Positions 1 through 9,351 are shown, numbered from the stretch's first letter. The stretch: 64,000 nt of DNA from Streptomyces prunicolor NBRC 13075 (GCF_000367365.1 NZ_BARF01000027.1:1-64000), one strand, 5' to 3'. Notes: a model not told the origin generated them from the letters alone. A program made the numbers and translations.

Positions 1-1363
1 AGTGGGCGTGCAGCGACCCCCAAGCGAAGTTCTGCCCGAACCCCGTGCCCGAACCGCCCGTGTACACCTGGTCCGTGGCGTAGTACGTCGCCTTCACGTC
101 CGCGTTCGAGTTGATGGCCGTCTTGGTCAGGCCGGAGCCCCAGGTGCTCCAGATCACCCACGGGCTGCGGGTCAGCGCGTTCGAACCCGCCGCCGTGATC
201 GGCACGTTGTACGACTCGGCGAGCATCCGCGGCTTCGCGTAGTCGACCAGCCCGGTGTAGTACACGTGCGTGAGGTCCGAGGCGGACGGGCTGTAGTCGT
301 CGACGCCGACGACGTCGACGAGGTCGGACCCGGGGTAGAAGTCCCAAGGGACATCGGTCCCCTGCGGGTCCCACGCGCCGGGTGACCAGACGAAGATCAG
401 GTTGTGCAGGCCCTTCGTCTTCACGAGGTAGTCGTACGTGATCCGCCACAGCTTCTTGTAGGAGGCCGGAGTCTTCCCGCCCCACCAGAACCAGTCGCCG
501 TTCATCTCGTGGTACGGCCGCAGGAGCACGGGGACGTCCCACGCGGCGAAGTACGAGAGCGTGGCCGCCAGGAAGGCCAGGTCCGCCAGGAGCGCCCGGT
601 ACTCGTCGGTGTCCGACTCCCAGTCGAGGACGCGGTCGAACCACGCCTGGTCGGTGGTGAGTGTCGCCAGGGGGTAGGACGCTTCGCCGCCCGGGTGCTG
701 CCCCGCGACCTGGGTGAGGACCCGGCTCCAGGACTTCACCGCGGAACCGGGGTAGGGCTGGTGGAAGCTCATGCCCACGATGCCGGAGGCCGCGCCGCCG
801 TTGGCGAGGGTCGCCGTCGTACCGTCGAGCCGGACCATCGTGCCGTCCGGGTTGTACGAGCCGTCCGCCGCGCGCGGCAGGCCCTTCCACACACCGAAGG
901 CCAGGTCTACGGCGTCGTCCGTGTACTGCCACGAACGCACCCCCGTCGGCAGCGCCAGCGGGCGGTTGTAGGACCGGTCCCCGTACGTCCCCCAGCCGGT
1001 CGCGCCGTAGCCGGGGCCGAGGTCGATCTCGACGAAGCCGGACAGCTTGCCCGTGATGTCCGCGGCCTTCTTGTAGTAGTAGCCGGAGAACGTCGTGCCG
1101 CCCGTGTCCCCGTAGCTCGCGTTGTACAGCTCCTGCTGGGTCTCGACGTGCTGGCCGATGATCGTCATCGGGTGGGTGCCGGAGCGCGCCGCGTTCTCCA
1201 GTGACACCAGGTGGCTGTAGACCTTCTGCGCGTTCGCCGACGCCGACGGGTCCCGGCCCGTCAGCGTGGACGCTATGAGCGGTGTGGCCGCCCGTGCCAC
1301 TCCCGGTACGACGGACGCGGCGACGGTGGCGCCGAGGGCGGTGACGAACGTACGTCTTCGCAA
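1..1363 (-). CDS. Secreted GH26 beta-mannanase, 3' end outside window
   Basis: A glycoside hydrolase family 26 enzyme, expected to cut beta-1,4-mannan outside the cell. The start is TTG at 1363, with GGAGG seven bases upstream. The N-terminus carries a twin-arginine-like signal (MRRRTFVTALGAT) ending near ARAA. The GH26 acid/base motif RPYHEMNG places Glu near residue 286, and LAESYN places the likely nucleophile Glu near residue 383. Aromatic residues (WFWWG) follow the first Glu. The visible 454 codons cover the catalytic domain. The frame runs off the window, so a C-terminal binding module cannot be excluded. Family assignment is firm; substrate is inferred from the family. Confidence 0.9.
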   Translation of the reverse strand, partial: MRRRTFVTALGATVAASVVPGVARAATPLIASTLTGRDPSASANAQKVYSHLVSLENAARSGTHPMTIIGQHVETQQELYNASYGDTGGTTFSGYYYKKAADITGKLSGFVEIDLGPGYGATGWGTYGDRSYNRPLALPTGVRSWQYTDDAVDLAFGVWKGLPRAADGSYNPDGTMVRLDGTTATLANGGAASGIVGMSFHQPYPGSAVKSWSRVLTQVAGQHPGGEASYPLATLTTDQAWFDRVLDWESDTDEYRALLADLAFLAATLSYFAAWDVPVLLRPYHEMNGDWFWWGGKTPASYKKLWRITYDYLVKTKGLHNLIFVWSPGAWDPQGTDVPWDFYPGSDLVDVVGVDDYSPSASDLTHVYYTGLVDYAKPRMLAESYNVPITAAGSNALTRSPWVIWSTWGSGLTKTAINSNADVKATYYATDQVYTGGSGTGFGQNFAWGSLHAH

Positions 1364-1440
1364 GGCTCAACCTCCAGGCAGGGAAAGGATCTTCGCCAGG
1401 TTATGGTCCCGCCTGCCGGAACCCGCCTGCCGGAACCCAC

Positions 1441-2697
1441 CTACCGGAAAGGGATGTTCAGCCAAGGACTCCCCGCCTCCGACATGAGGATCCGGTGCGC
1501 CGCGACCATGTCCTGGTACCAGTCCCCGAACTCCTCCTCGTCGAAGTGCAGGCAGCGGCCGAGGATGTAGCCGGTGGAGAAGTCGGCCCAGGAGCGGTAC
1601 GCGAGGGCGGCGGCCCGGCCCGCCCGGATCACCGCCGACTCCGTCTCCGGGAGGGTGGCGAAGCGGGCGCCCAGGCCCCAGCGGGCCATCTTCGAGGCGC
1701 GGCCCAGGTCCCAGGCCTCCACCGAGGTGACGTAACGGTTCTCGGCGAGGATGCCGTCGGCGCGCATACGGGCCTCGTAGCGGGTGATGCGGCCGATCAG
1801 GCGTTGTACGCCTTCCACCCGGGCCTCGGTCTCCGACGCCGGGCGCGGGTCCGTCTTCGTCACGCCGTCCTCCGTGATCACCGTGGAGCCCTCCGAGCTG
1901 GCTCGGATGACGGTGGCCACCGCCTGGCGCCAGTACCCCGTGTCCACGTGGCCGCCGAAGTCGCGGGCGATCGTACGGCGCAGGCTCAGCGCGAACTCCC
2001 ATACGGAGCTGGACGCTTCGCAGGCGAGCAGGTTGCGCAGGTGGTGCTGCCACTCGGCGCGGTTGGTGATGCCCCACCACTCGCGCAGTCGCCGGCGCTC
2101 ACCGTCGTAGCCGCTGCCGTGCCAGGCCAGTGCGTTCCAGAGGGAGCCGTTGCTGACGCAGAGGAGGGCTCCGCAGGCCAGGCCGTGGGCCACGGGGCCG
2201 TGCAGCGCGCCGCCGACGTGGAGTGCGCGCAGGCGCATGGCCGTGGAGGGGGCGGCGCCGATGCGTTCCGCAGTGCGTGACCAGTCCGTCGTGCCCGGGG
2301 GGCCGTAGGGGAGGGGGAGTTCGCAGGGGGTGCCGGGGTTGATGACTATGGTCGGCGGGCAGCGCGGGTTCCAGGCTTCGGCGATCCAGCGCAGCGACGC
2401 GCGCGAGTAGACCAGGTCGGGGCGGGGCGCGGGCAGCATGCCGTCCGTGAAGAGTTCCCAGCGTTCCGCGCCGGTGCGGGGGTCGCGGGCGAACGTTCGG
2501 TGGGTACGGTCCGGTTGGGCGTCGTAGGACTCGCGCGACATCACGTAGTAGAGGCGGACCCGGGCCAGTGCGTCGTAGTACGCGGGCCAGTCGCCGCGCG
2601 CCCTCGCCTCGGCCAGCGCGCGTTCCGTCTCGGTCGGCGGGGTCCAGGCGGGCGGTCGAGGAGGCCCGAAACCGGCGGGGGACGGTCCGAACGACAT
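1441..2697 (-). CDS. DUF1266 domain protein
   Basis: A 418-residue cytoplasmic protein. The first 35 residues are rich in proline and glycine (MSFGPSPAGFGPP), and a tryptophan-rich C-terminal half resembles the DUF1266 family. The frame stays open upstream to about 3624, overlapping terD. I chose the ATG at 2697 because the upstream extension reads as antisense terD and lacks coding character, and a GGAAGGA sequence lies about 12 bases before this ATG. There is no signal peptide or membrane segment. The family has no established function; in Streptomyces it is often found near TerD-type stress genes, as here. The family call is from sequence feel only. Confidence 0.65.
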   Translation of the reverse strand: MSFGPSPAGFGPPRPPAWTPPTETERALAEARARGDWPAYYDALARVRLYYVMSRESYDAQPDRTHRTFARDPRTGAERWELFTDGMLPAPRPDLVYSRASLRWIAEAWNPRCPPTIVINPGTPCELPLPYGPPGTTDWSRTAERIGAAPSTAMRLRALHVGGALHGPVAHGLACGALLCVSNGSLWNALAWHGSGYDGERRRLREWWGITNRAEWQHHLRNLLACEASSSVWEFALSLRRTIARDFGGHVDTGYWRQAVATVIRASSEGSTVITEDGVTKTDPRPASETEARVEGVQRLIGRITRYEARMRADGILAENRYVTSVEAWDLGRASKMARWGLGARFATLPETESAVIRAGRAAALAYRSWADFSTGYILGRCLHFDEEEFGDWYQDMVAAHRILMSEAGSPWLNIPFR

Positions 2698-2972
2698 AGG
2701 GCTCGCTGTCCTTCCATGTCCTTCCAGGGGCAGGCCGATCGGGCCGGTCGGCCAGGCCAACCACTGTTGATCCCGGCACATTGCCATACGCGGCTGAGAC
2801 ACCCCTGTGCGGCCCCCGCGCCGTGCACCCTCAACTCCCGGTCCGCCGCGTCGCGTTCCCCAACTCCCGGTCATCCGGCTCCCGTTCCCGCACATGCCGA
2901 AGCCCCCGGCCACAACCGCAGCCAGGGGCCTCACACACGGCACTACGAACGCGACTACGAACGCGGCGAACG

Positions 2973-3548
2973 TCAGACGTTCACGCCGAAGTCCTGGGCG
3001 ATGCCGACCAGGCCCGAGGCGTAACCCTGGCCCACCGCGCGGAACTTCCACTCCGCGCCGTTGCGGTACAGCTCGCCGAAGACCATCGCCGTCTCCGTCG
3101 CCGCGTCCTCGGAGAGGTCGTAGCGGGCGATTTCGGCGCCGCCGGCCTGGTTCACGATGCGGATGTACGCGTTGCGCACCTGGCCGAAGTTCTGCGAGCG
3201 GGTCTCCGCGTCGTAGATCGAGACCGGGAAGACGATCTTCTCGACGTCGGCCGGGAGGCCGGCCAGGTTGACGTTGATCGCCTCGTCGTCGCCCGCGCCC
3301 TCGCCCGTGCGGTTGTCGCCGGTGTGGACGATCGTCTGGTCCGGGGTCGACTTGTTGTTGAAGAAGATGAAGTGACCGTCCGAGTAGACCTTGCCCTCGG
3401 GGTTGACCGCGATCGCCGAGGCGTCGAGGTCGAAGTCCGTGCCGGTGGTGGTGCGGACGTCCCAGCCGAGGCCTACGGTGACGGCCGTCAGGCCCGGGGC
3501 CTCCTTGGTGAGCGAGACGTTGCCACCCTTGGACAGGCTTACAGCCAT
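2973..3548 (-). CDS. terD: TerD-family tellurium/stress protein
   Basis: A 191-residue single-domain TerD protein, starting [13 protein letters not shown]. The calcium-binding acidic loops typical of the family are visible: DFDLDAS at about residue 38, and [15 protein letters not shown] at about residue 77. Length matches the family (190-195). AAGGA lies about nine bases before the ATG at 3548. TerD proteins are cytoplasmic calcium-binding stress proteins. In Streptomyces they are tied to development and tellurite tolerance rather than to one known reaction. It is separated from the DUF1266 gene by 275 bases and probably has its own promoter in 3549-3746. Confidence 0.95.
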   Translation of the reverse strand: MAVSLSKGGNVSLTKEAPGLTAVTVGLGWDVRTTTGTDFDLDASAIAVNPEGKVYSDGHFIFFNNKSTPDQTIVHTGDNRTGEGAGDDEAINVNLAGLPADVEKIVFPVSIYDAETRSQNFGQVRNAYIRIVNQAGGAEIARYDLSEDAATETAMVFGELYRNGAEWKFRAVGQGYASGLVGIAQDFGVNV

Positions 3549-3746
3549 TGTTGGGAGTCCTTCCCTCGTTGCGGTGCGGGCTTCGTACTGAGGACGAAGC
3601 TACCGGTACCTCTATGAACGCCAAGAGGGGTACCGAAGGTTCCAGGCGACTTTACTTTCTTTACCCGGGGCGGCGGCCCGACGGAGAACCGGCCGCCACG
3701 CGTATTTCGCGTGACGTGGACCGGACAGCTGCGCGACCATGGGGGC

Positions 3747-4175
3747 ATGTCCGGTCCTTATCTCATCCGCGGCTCCGTCTCCCTGCCCGAGGCCGAGCTC
3801 ATGTGGCGTTTCTCGCGGTCGTCAGGGCCGGGCGGGCAGCACGTCAACACCAGTGACTCCCAGGTGGAGCTGCGCTTCGACCTCGCGAAGACCGAGGCCC
3901 TGCCCGACGTGTGGAAGCAGCGCGCGCTGGAGCGGCTCGCCTCGCGACTCGTCGACGGCGTCGTCACCGTACGGTCCTCCGAGCACCGCTCCCAGTGGCG
4001 CAACCGCGAGACCGCCGCCGTACGCCTCACGGCACTCCTCGCCGAGGCCACCGCACCGCCGCCGAAGCCGCGCCGGGCGACCCGCATTCCGCGCGGTATC
4101 AACGAACGCCGGTTGCGGGAGAAGAAGCAGCGCTCCGACACGAAGCGGGGGCGGACCGGGCGGGACTGGGGGTAA
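3747..4175 (+). CDS. arfB: ArfB-type peptidyl-tRNA hydrolase (ribosome rescue)
   Basis: A 142-residue homologue of ArfB/YaeJ, which enters stalled ribosomes lacking a stop codon and hydrolyses the peptidyl-tRNA. The catalytic GGQ sits at residues 29-31 within SSGPGGQHVNTSDSQVEL. The C-terminal 35 residues are Lys/Arg-rich (RREKKQR..KRGRTGRDWG type), as in ArfB, where this tail lies in the empty mRNA channel. I start at ATG 3747 (MSGPYLIRG), which matches the family length. A GTG at 3711 in the same frame would add 12 residues. No clear Shine-Dalgarno precedes 3747, so a leaderless mRNA is possible. Confidence 0.92.
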   Translation: MSGPYLIRGSVSLPEAELMWRFSRSSGPGGQHVNTSDSQVELRFDLAKTEALPDVWKQRALERLASRLVDGVVTVRSSEHRSQWRNRETAAVRLTALLAEATAPPPKPRRATRIPRGINERRLREKKQRSDTKRGRTGRDWG

Positions 4176-4215
4176 AGCCCGCCTTGCTGGTCGCAGACCT
4201 CGTCCGACCGCGCCG

Positions 4216-4704
4216 CTACGCCAGCTCCAGCACCCCCACCGTCTCTCCCCCGCTCAGCTCTCCGTTGGGCCGGAACCCCAGCCCCAGGTAGAACTTCGCC
4301 GGGCCGAGCGGACCCTCGTGCCACGTCACGTACAGCTCCTTGCCGCCCCGGCGGCGGATCTCCGCGGCGACCGACTCGACCGCGAACCGGCCGTAGCCGC
4401 GCCCCTGTTGGTCCGCCGCGATGTTCAGCCGCCACAGACCGGAACGGATGACGGAGCCGTCCAGGTTCCAGTCGATGTCGAAGAAGGCCATCACGAAGCC
4501 GACGGGCCGGTCCTCGTCGATGATCAGGCGGGGCCAGGCGGTGCCCTGATGGACGTAGGCCTCGGCGAGGGACTTCACGACGGGGGAGACCGCGAACTCC
4601 TGGTCGGGGCGGACCCTTATGCCCAGGGCGGCATCGATGTTGAGCGGGGTGATCTCTTCGAGGCGCGGCCCGGGAGCTGCGGCGGTGGTGGTCGTCGGCG
4701 TCAT
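4216..4704 (-). CDS. GNAT-family N-acetyltransferase
   Basis: A 162-residue single GNAT domain. The acetyl-CoA pyrophosphate-binding motif A is seen as QQGRGYGR, preceded by the beta-strand WRLNIAA. The N-terminal SLAEAYVHQGTAWPRLIIDEDRPVG pattern recalls the spermine/spermidine (BltD-like) acetyltransferases, but the substrate cannot be read from sequence. It converges on arfB with 40 bases between stops and follows the flavin reductase gene by 48 bases on the same strand, so the two may be co-transcribed. The N-terminus has a threonine run (TPTTTTAAA), suggesting the first 12 residues are unstructured. Confidence 0.88.
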   Translation of the reverse strand: MTPTTTTAAAPGPRLEEITPLNIDAALGIRVRPDQEFAVSPVVKSLAEAYVHQGTAWPRLIIDEDRPVGFVMAFFDIDWNLDGSVIRSGLWRLNIAADQQGRGYGRFAVESVAAEIRRRGGKELYVTWHEGPLGPAKFYLGLGFRPNGELSGGETVGVLELA

Positions 4705-4752
4705 GCGTGCACGGTAGGCGGGCGGATCACCGGTGAGCGACCGAATTCACGC

Positions 4753-5325
4753 TCACCCCAACTGCCGGTACCTGCCCCGGAAATAGGACAGCGGGCCGCC
4801 CTCCGCGCTGCCCACCTCCGCCGTCAGCACCCGCCCGATGACGAGGGTGTGGTCCCCGGCCACGATCCGCTGTTCCGTCCGGCATTCGAGCGTGGCGAGG
4901 GCGCCGCGGACCAAGGGCGCCCCGGACGCCTCCCCGTGGACGTAGGGAATGTCGTCGAAGAGGAGACGGTCGCTGATGCGGCCCTTCATGGCGAAGCGGC
5001 CGGCGATGTGGCGCTGGCTCTCGGAGAGGACGGAGACGGCCCACAGGGGCTGTTCGTCGAGGAGGTCGTCCATGCGGGAGCCGTTGCGGAGGCTGACCAG
5101 GACCAGGGGCGGGTCCAGGGAGACCGACATGAAGGCGGTCGCCGTCATGCCCACGTCCTCGCCGACCGGGGCCTGCGGGTCGTCCGGGTCGTACGGCTCC
5201 TCGTGCGCGGTCACCAGGACCACGCCCGCGGCCAGCCGGGAGAGGGCGGCGCGGAACTCGTCGTTGCTCACCCCCACAGCATGCCCGGAGGGAGCGGCCT
5301 TGATGATCGCGGCGGTGTTCAGCAC
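4753..5325 (-). CDS. Flavin reductase-like FMN-binding protein
   Basis: A 190-residue flavin-reductase-like domain of the HpaC/two-component monooxygenase reductase class. It typically reduces FMN or FAD with NAD(P)H or binds FMN as a split-barrel flavoprotein. Visible family features are SRLAAGVVLVTA near the N-terminus, the MTATAFMSVSLDPPLVLVSL flavin-binding strand, and the C-terminal GDHTLVIGRV with a metal/flavin-contact His. An extra acidic loop (DPDDPQAP) lies after the first strand. An 18-base perfect palindrome begins 59 bases upstream of the start and may be its operator. No partner monooxygenase is adjacent. Confidence 0.88.
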   Translation of the reverse strand: MLNTAAIIKAAPSGHAVGVSNDEFRAALSRLAAGVVLVTAHEEPYDPDDPQAPVGEDVGMTATAFMSVSLDPPLVLVSLRNGSRMDDLLDEQPLWAVSVLSESQRHIAGRFAMKGRISDRLLFDDIPYVHGEASGAPLVRGALATLECRTEQRIVAGDHTLVIGRVLTAEVGSAEGGPLSYFRGRYRQLG

Positions 5326-5384
5326 GTTCGAAACGCTAGCCTCGTGTGTCCGCGCACCACATCGGACCTGCGGCCCATCCGGGC

Positions 5385-5402
5385 CCTAGGACCGGTCCTA
5401 GG
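5385..5402. promoter_or_regulatory. 18-bp perfect palindrome, candidate operator
   Basis: CCTAGGACCGGTCCTAGG reads the same on both strands. It lies 59 bases upstream of the flavin reductase start and about 240 bases upstream of the diguanylate cyclase. It also contains the direct repeat CCTAGGACC. A dimeric repressor site is the simplest reading; I do not recognise the regulator. Confidence 0.45.
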
Positions 5403-5519
5403 ACCAACGGCCTACGCGACGGAACATCGTCGTGCATCATGTCCACACACCCGCATGGTTTGCGTTCAGGAAACGCACAGGGAAAAAGCAGAAACTCCAC
5501 TCAATTGTTCATCTTCTGC

Positions 5520-5535
5520 TGTGACTTGAGTCACA
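5520..5535. promoter_or_regulatory. Inverted repeat TGTGACT-N2-AGTCACA upstream of cdgB-like gene
   Basis: Perfect 7-base arms separated by two bases, about 110 bases before the ATG at 5643. BldD is known to control cdgB in S. coelicolor. This element resembles the BldD half-sites but has one base less spacing than the consensus I recall, so BldD binding is only a possibility. The rest of 5326-5642 shows no further gene. Confidence 0.4.
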
Positions 5536-5642
5536 AGGGGTAGTAATTGTTGACCCTGTGTACCGAGTGGGCAGCGCGCTGTGATTCAGTGGCGGGGAAG
5601 ATGACCCTTGATTCGCTGCGAGGTCTCGGGGGGAGGGTGAGT

Positions 5643-7301
5643 ATGGAGACCGAGTCGGAACCCTACGTCCGTCTTGCGACCCTGCGACAACTGCACACGG
5701 TCATGGCGGACATGAACACCGCCCGCAGCCTGGCGGACACCCTGCAGACCGTCGCCGACGGCGTCGTCAACGGTCTCGGGTACGAGCTGGCGTGCGTCAA
5801 CCTCGTCCGCCCCGACGGCGACCTCGTGGTCGCCGCCTTCGCGGGCAACTCCGCCGCCGAGTCGCTCATCACCGGCCGCGTCGGCTCACGCACCTCCTGG
5901 GAGCGCCGCCTCGGCATGGGCGAGTCCTGGGGCGACCTGCGGTTCATCCCGCACACCGAGGGCTGGGTCCTCGACGAGGACGACGTACCGCAGTGGTACA
6001 CCGACGGCCCCGCACCCCGCTTCGAGGACGAGTGGCACCCGTCCGACCGGCTCTTCGCGCCCATGTACACCCCCGGCGTCTCCGGCGGCTCGTGCGGCGA
6101 GCTGATCGGCGTCCTGTCCGTGGACCGCCCGCGCAACGGGCGGCGGCCGGGCGCGTGGGGGCGCGAGGCGCTCCAGATGTACGCGTTCCAGGCGGCCATA
6201 GCGATCAGCAACGCGCGTCTACGTGCGAATATGCAGCGCGCACTTGTCAGGCTGGAGCGGGAGCAACAGGCCCTGCGCGCAAGCGAGGAGAGCTTCCGGC
6301 AGGCCTTCGAGTACGCGCCCTCCGGCATGGCGATAGCCGAGATGGGCGGCGACCAACACGGCCGAATACTGCGCAGCAACGACGCCCTGTGCCGCCTGCT
6401 GGGCCGCCCCGCGTCCGCGATGCGCCGCTACTCCTTCTCGGACCTCGTCCACCCCGAGGACATAGGCACCCTGCTCAGAACGTCTGCGGAGGGCGGACGC
6501 GCGGAGCTCCGCCTGGGCCGCCGGGACGGCACGTACGTCTGGGTCTCGCTCCGCAACTCCGTCGTCGCGGACGCCGCCGACGGACCGCGCTTCCTCCTCT
6601 CCCACGTCGAGGACATAGAGGACCGCAAACGCCGCGAGCTCCAGCTCGCCCACCGCGCCGCGCACGACGCGCTCACCGGCCTGCCGAACTCGGCGGAGCT
6701 GCGCACCCGCCTCTCCGCCCGCCTCTGCCAGCGCCCGCAGACCGGCCACCCCGGCGAGATCGAGTCCATCGACGCCGCGTACGGACACGCCGCCTACGAC
6801 GCGAACGGCCACGGCTTCGACTTCCGCCCCGGCGCCGACCTCCTCGACGCCTACGACCGCCACGTCCACACCATCGCCCCCGAGGGTGAGCGCGACGACG
6901 GCACCAAGGGGCTCGCGGTCCTCTTCTGCGACCTCGACGGCTTCAAGTCGATCAACGACCGGTTCGGGCACAACGCGGGTGACGCCGTGCTCATCGAGGT
7001 CGCCCGGCGGCTCGGCCGGGCGGTGCGCGACGGCGACACGGTGGCCCGGCTCGGCGGCGACGAGTTCGTCGTCCTGGCCGACGGACTCGGCAAGGCCGAC
7101 GCCGCCGACCTCGCCGTACGCCTGCGGAACGAGATCATCCAGCCCATCCGGGTCGACGGCCGGGCCATGCGGGTCGGCGCCAGTTTCGGTATCGGATGGG
7201 CCCACTGCGGGATGACGGCGGACGAGGTCTTGAAGTCCGCTGACGAACGGATGTACATCGAGAAACGATCTCGTCCCAAACAGCACAGACGCGCGGGATG
7301 A
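5643..7301 (+). CDS. cdgB: GAF-PAS-GGDEF diguanylate cyclase, CdgB-like
   Basis: A 552-residue cytoplasmic protein. A GAF domain spans about residues 15-190, a PAS/PAC domain about 215-330, and a GGDEF domain about 340-545. The intact LGGDEF signature is at about residue 471. The product-inhibition I-site RDGD lies five residues before it, so the cyclase should be active and feedback-inhibited by c-di-GMP. An insertion of about 65 residues separates DALTGLPN from the FCDLDGFKSIND strand. S. coelicolor CdgB has the same architecture and controls aerial mycelium formation. The ATG at 5643 has GGGAGGG five bases upstream; an in-frame ATG at 5601 and TTG at 5547 are alternatives. Confidence 0.9.
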   Translation: METESEPYVRLATLRQLHTVMADMNTARSLADTLQTVADGVVNGLGYELACVNLVRPDGDLVVAAFAGNSAAESLITGRVGSRTSWERRLGMGESWGDLRFIPHTEGWVLDEDDVPQWYTDGPAPRFEDEWHPSDRLFAPMYTPGVSGGSCGELIGVLSVDRPRNGRRPGAWGREALQMYAFQAAIAISNARLRANMQRALVRLEREQQALRASEESFRQAFEYAPSGMAIAEMGGDQHGRILRSNDALCRLLGRPASAMRRYSFSDLVHPEDIGTLLRTSAEGGRAELRLGRRDGTYVWVSLRNSVVADAADGPRFLLSHVEDIEDRKRRELQLAHRAAHDALTGLPNSAELRTRLSARLCQRPQTGHPGEIESIDAAYGHAAYDANGHGFDFRPGADLLDAYDRHVHTIAPEGERDDGTKGLAVLFCDLDGFKSINDRFGHNAGDAVLIEVARRLGRAVRDGDTVARLGGDEFVVLADGLGKADAADLAVRLRNEIIQPIRVDGRAMRVGASFGIGWAHCGMTADEVLKSADERMYIEKRSRPKQHRRAG

Positions 7302-7454
7302 TCTCCAGGTCAGCGGTCTGATGCGGTGTGAGTCACCCGTTTGGACGACGCGGAGCGGGTAGGCTCGCAGTTCTCCAGACGTATCGACGACGTGTCTGAA
7401 GACGCATCTGAAGCTGACGTATCTGCACCCGCACCTGTTGAGGAGTACCTAGGG

Positions 7455-8417
7455 ATGACGCCCGGCAACAACGGAGCGAGCACGCCCGAGGACGACGACC
7501 CGTTCGGCTACCTGTACGAGGACGGCCAGGCCGCCGGCGCCCAGCCGCCGTCCGGCGGTGGCTACGGCTACCCGGGTTCGGTCAACCGAGTGCGCCCGGT
7601 GGGTGAGCGCCAGTACGGCGGCCAGCAGGCCGCCGCGGCCCCCACCGCCCAGTACCAGCAGCAGCCATACGGCCAGACCGTCCCGCAGCAGCAGCCCTAC
7701 GGCGCCCAGCCGAACGCGCACTACCAGGCCCCGGAGACCTTCCCCGGCGGCCCGCCCGCCGGCCAGCAGCCCCCGTCGTACAACAACGGCGGCGGCAACG
7801 GCCGGGGCCGCGGCCCCAACACCAAGGGCCTGCTGATCGGCGCGATCGCGGTCGTCGCCGCGGTGGTCATCGGCATCAGCGTGGCGATGATGAACGGCAA
7901 CGACGACAAGAGCGGCGACCAGGCGGGCAGCACGCCGTCGGCCTCGTCGAGCGCCTCGTCGAGTCCGTCGGCCAGCAGCAGCGCCGCCCCCGAGGCGGAA
8001 CTGCCGAAGATCGACGCCAAGGCCCTGCTGCTGGGCGGCGGCGCCACCACGTCGTCCGACGTCTCCGGCGCCGAAGCCGCCGGCGGTGTCTATGTGTCGG
8101 GGTTCAACGCGGTCGGCGCGTCCGTGACCTGGAACATGAGCGGCCTCGCGAAGACCGGCAACTACCGCCTGTACGTCAACTACGGCGTACCCGGCAAGGC
8201 CGCCACCGCCACGCTCACGATCAACGGTACGGCCCAGTCCCGCCCGCTCAACCTGGGCAACTTCGCGAAGGCGTCCGAGGGCGACTACGAGAAGGGCTGG
8301 ACGGAGACCTGGGCGTCCGTTCAGCTGAACAAGGGCTCCAACACCATCAAGATCTCCTGCGAGCAGGGCAACCAGTGCGACGTCAACTTCGACCAGCTGT
8401 ACCTGGTCAAGGCCTGA
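7455..8417 (+). CDS. Membrane-anchored protein with C-terminal CBM-like domain
   Basis: A 320-residue protein of three parts. Residues 1-120 are disordered and rich in Gln, Pro, Gly and Tyr (QQQPYG repeats). One membrane segment (GLLIGAIAVVAAVVIGI) lies near 125-146. A Ser/Ala linker (PSASSSASSSPSA) leads to an outside domain of about 130 residues that looks like a carbohydrate-binding module (CBM6/35-like beta-sandwich: SGAEAAGGVYVSGF, YRLYVNYGVPG, FDQLYLVKA). Orientation with the CBM outside is inferred. The start is ATG 7455 with GAGGAG nine bases upstream; the frame is open back to 7341. It ends one base from the convergent pfkB stop. Confidence 0.8.
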   Translation: MTPGNNGASTPEDDDPFGYLYEDGQAAGAQPPSGGGYGYPGSVNRVRPVGERQYGGQQAAAAPTAQYQQQPYGQTVPQQQPYGAQPNAHYQAPETFPGGPPAGQQPPSYNNGGGNGRGRGPNTKGLLIGAIAVVAAVVIGISVAMMNGNDDKSGDQAGSTPSASSSASSSPSASSSAAPEAELPKIDAKALLLGGGATTSSDVSGAEAAGGVYVSGFNAVGASVTWNMSGLAKTGNYRLYVNYGVPGKAATATLTINGTAQSRPLNLGNFAKASEGDYEKGWTETWASVQLNKGSNTIKISCEQGNQCDVNFDQLYLVKA

Positions 8418-8418
8418 C

Positions 8419-9351
8419 CTAGGCCGCGCTGGCGTCCCCCGTCACCGCGACCCGCCCCACCAGCTCCTCGTACGCCGCGCGGTCGAACTCGCCCGCCACC
8501 GGCGCCAGTACGGTCGCCGCCGACAACGCGACCGCCCGCGCCAGCCGGTCCGGCCACGGCAGCCGCTCGACCCATCCCGACAGCAGGCCCGCGACCGCCG
8601 AGTCGCCCGCGCCGGTCGGATTGCCGTGCACCCGGGCCGGAGGCGTCGCGTGCCAGGTGCCCTCCGGGGTCGCCGCCAGCAGGCCCCGCGCGCCCAGTGA
8701 GGCGACCACCGCCCGCGCACCCCGGCGACGCGCGTCCTGGGTGGCGCGCAACGGGTCGTGGGAGCCGGTGAGTTCGGCCAGTTCGTCGGCGTTGGGCTTG
8801 ACGATGTCCGGGCGGGCGGCGACTCCCCGGCGCAGGGGTTCGCCGCTGGTGTCGAGGAGGACGGGGACGCCCGCTGCCCGTGCGGTGCGGATCAGGCCCG
8901 CGTACGCGCCCACCGGCACCCCCGGCGGCAGACTTCCGCACAGGGCCACCGCCGACACCCCGTCGCCCAACAACCCCTCGTACGCCTCCTGGAAGGCCGA
9001 CCACTCCGCCGAAGTGACCGTCGGGCCGGGCTCGTTGAGTTGAGTCGTGTCACCAGTGCGGTCGTCGACCACCGCTATCGTGCGGCGGGTCGCGCCGGAG
9101 ACCGGGACGAGCGCGTCCAACACGCCTGGGGTGTCGGTGAGTTGCTCCTGGACCACGCGTCCCGTCGCGCCCCCGGTGAAGCCGGTGACCGTCACCTCGT
9201 GGCCGAGGGCGGCCAGGACGCGGGCCACGTTCAGGCCCTTGCCGCCGGGGCGTTCGGTCACCTCGGAGACGCGGTGCGAACCGTGCGGTCGCAACTCCCG
9301 TACCCGATAGGTGATATCGAGAGCGGTGTTCAGCGTCACCGTGAGGATCAC
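8419..9351 (-). CDS. PfkB-family sugar kinase (1-phosphofructokinase/tagatose-6-P kinase type)
   Basis: A 310-residue PfkB kinase starting at GTG 9351 (MILTVTLNTALDITY), with GGGGGAGG about nine bases upstream. The GGKGLNVARVLAALG substrate motif is near residue 37. The GNPTGAGDSAVAG motif, with the catalytic Asp and anion hole, is near residue 245. Both match the 1-phosphofructokinase/tagatose-6-phosphate kinase group. It follows nagA by 116 bases on the same strand and may be the third gene of a nagK-nagA-pfkB unit, joining amino-sugar breakdown to lower glycolysis. The exact hexose phosphate is not readable. Confidence 0.88.
   Translation of the reverse strand: MILTVTLNTALDITYRVRELRPHGSHRVSEVTERPGGKGLNVARVLAALGHEVTVTGFTGGATGRVVQEQLTDTPGVLDALVPVSGATRRTIAVVDDRTGDTTQLNEPGPTVTSAEWSAFQEAYEGLLGDGVSAVALCGSLPPGVPVGAYAGLIRTARAAGVPVLLDTSGEPLRRGVAARPDIVKPNADELAELTGSHDPLRATQDARRRGARAVVASLGARGLLAATPEGTWHATPPARVHGNPTGAGDSAVAGLLSGWVERLPWPDRLARAVALSAATVLAPVAGEFDRAAYEELVGRVAVTGDASAA

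Noticed and set aside
2698..3624. N-terminal extension of the DUF1266 gene through terD
   Set aside because: The extension is antisense or frame-shifted terD sequence without coding character.
5520..5535. Firm BldD box before the cdgB-like gene
   Set aside because: The half-sites fit but the spacing differs by one base from the consensus I know, so it is listed only as a palindrome.
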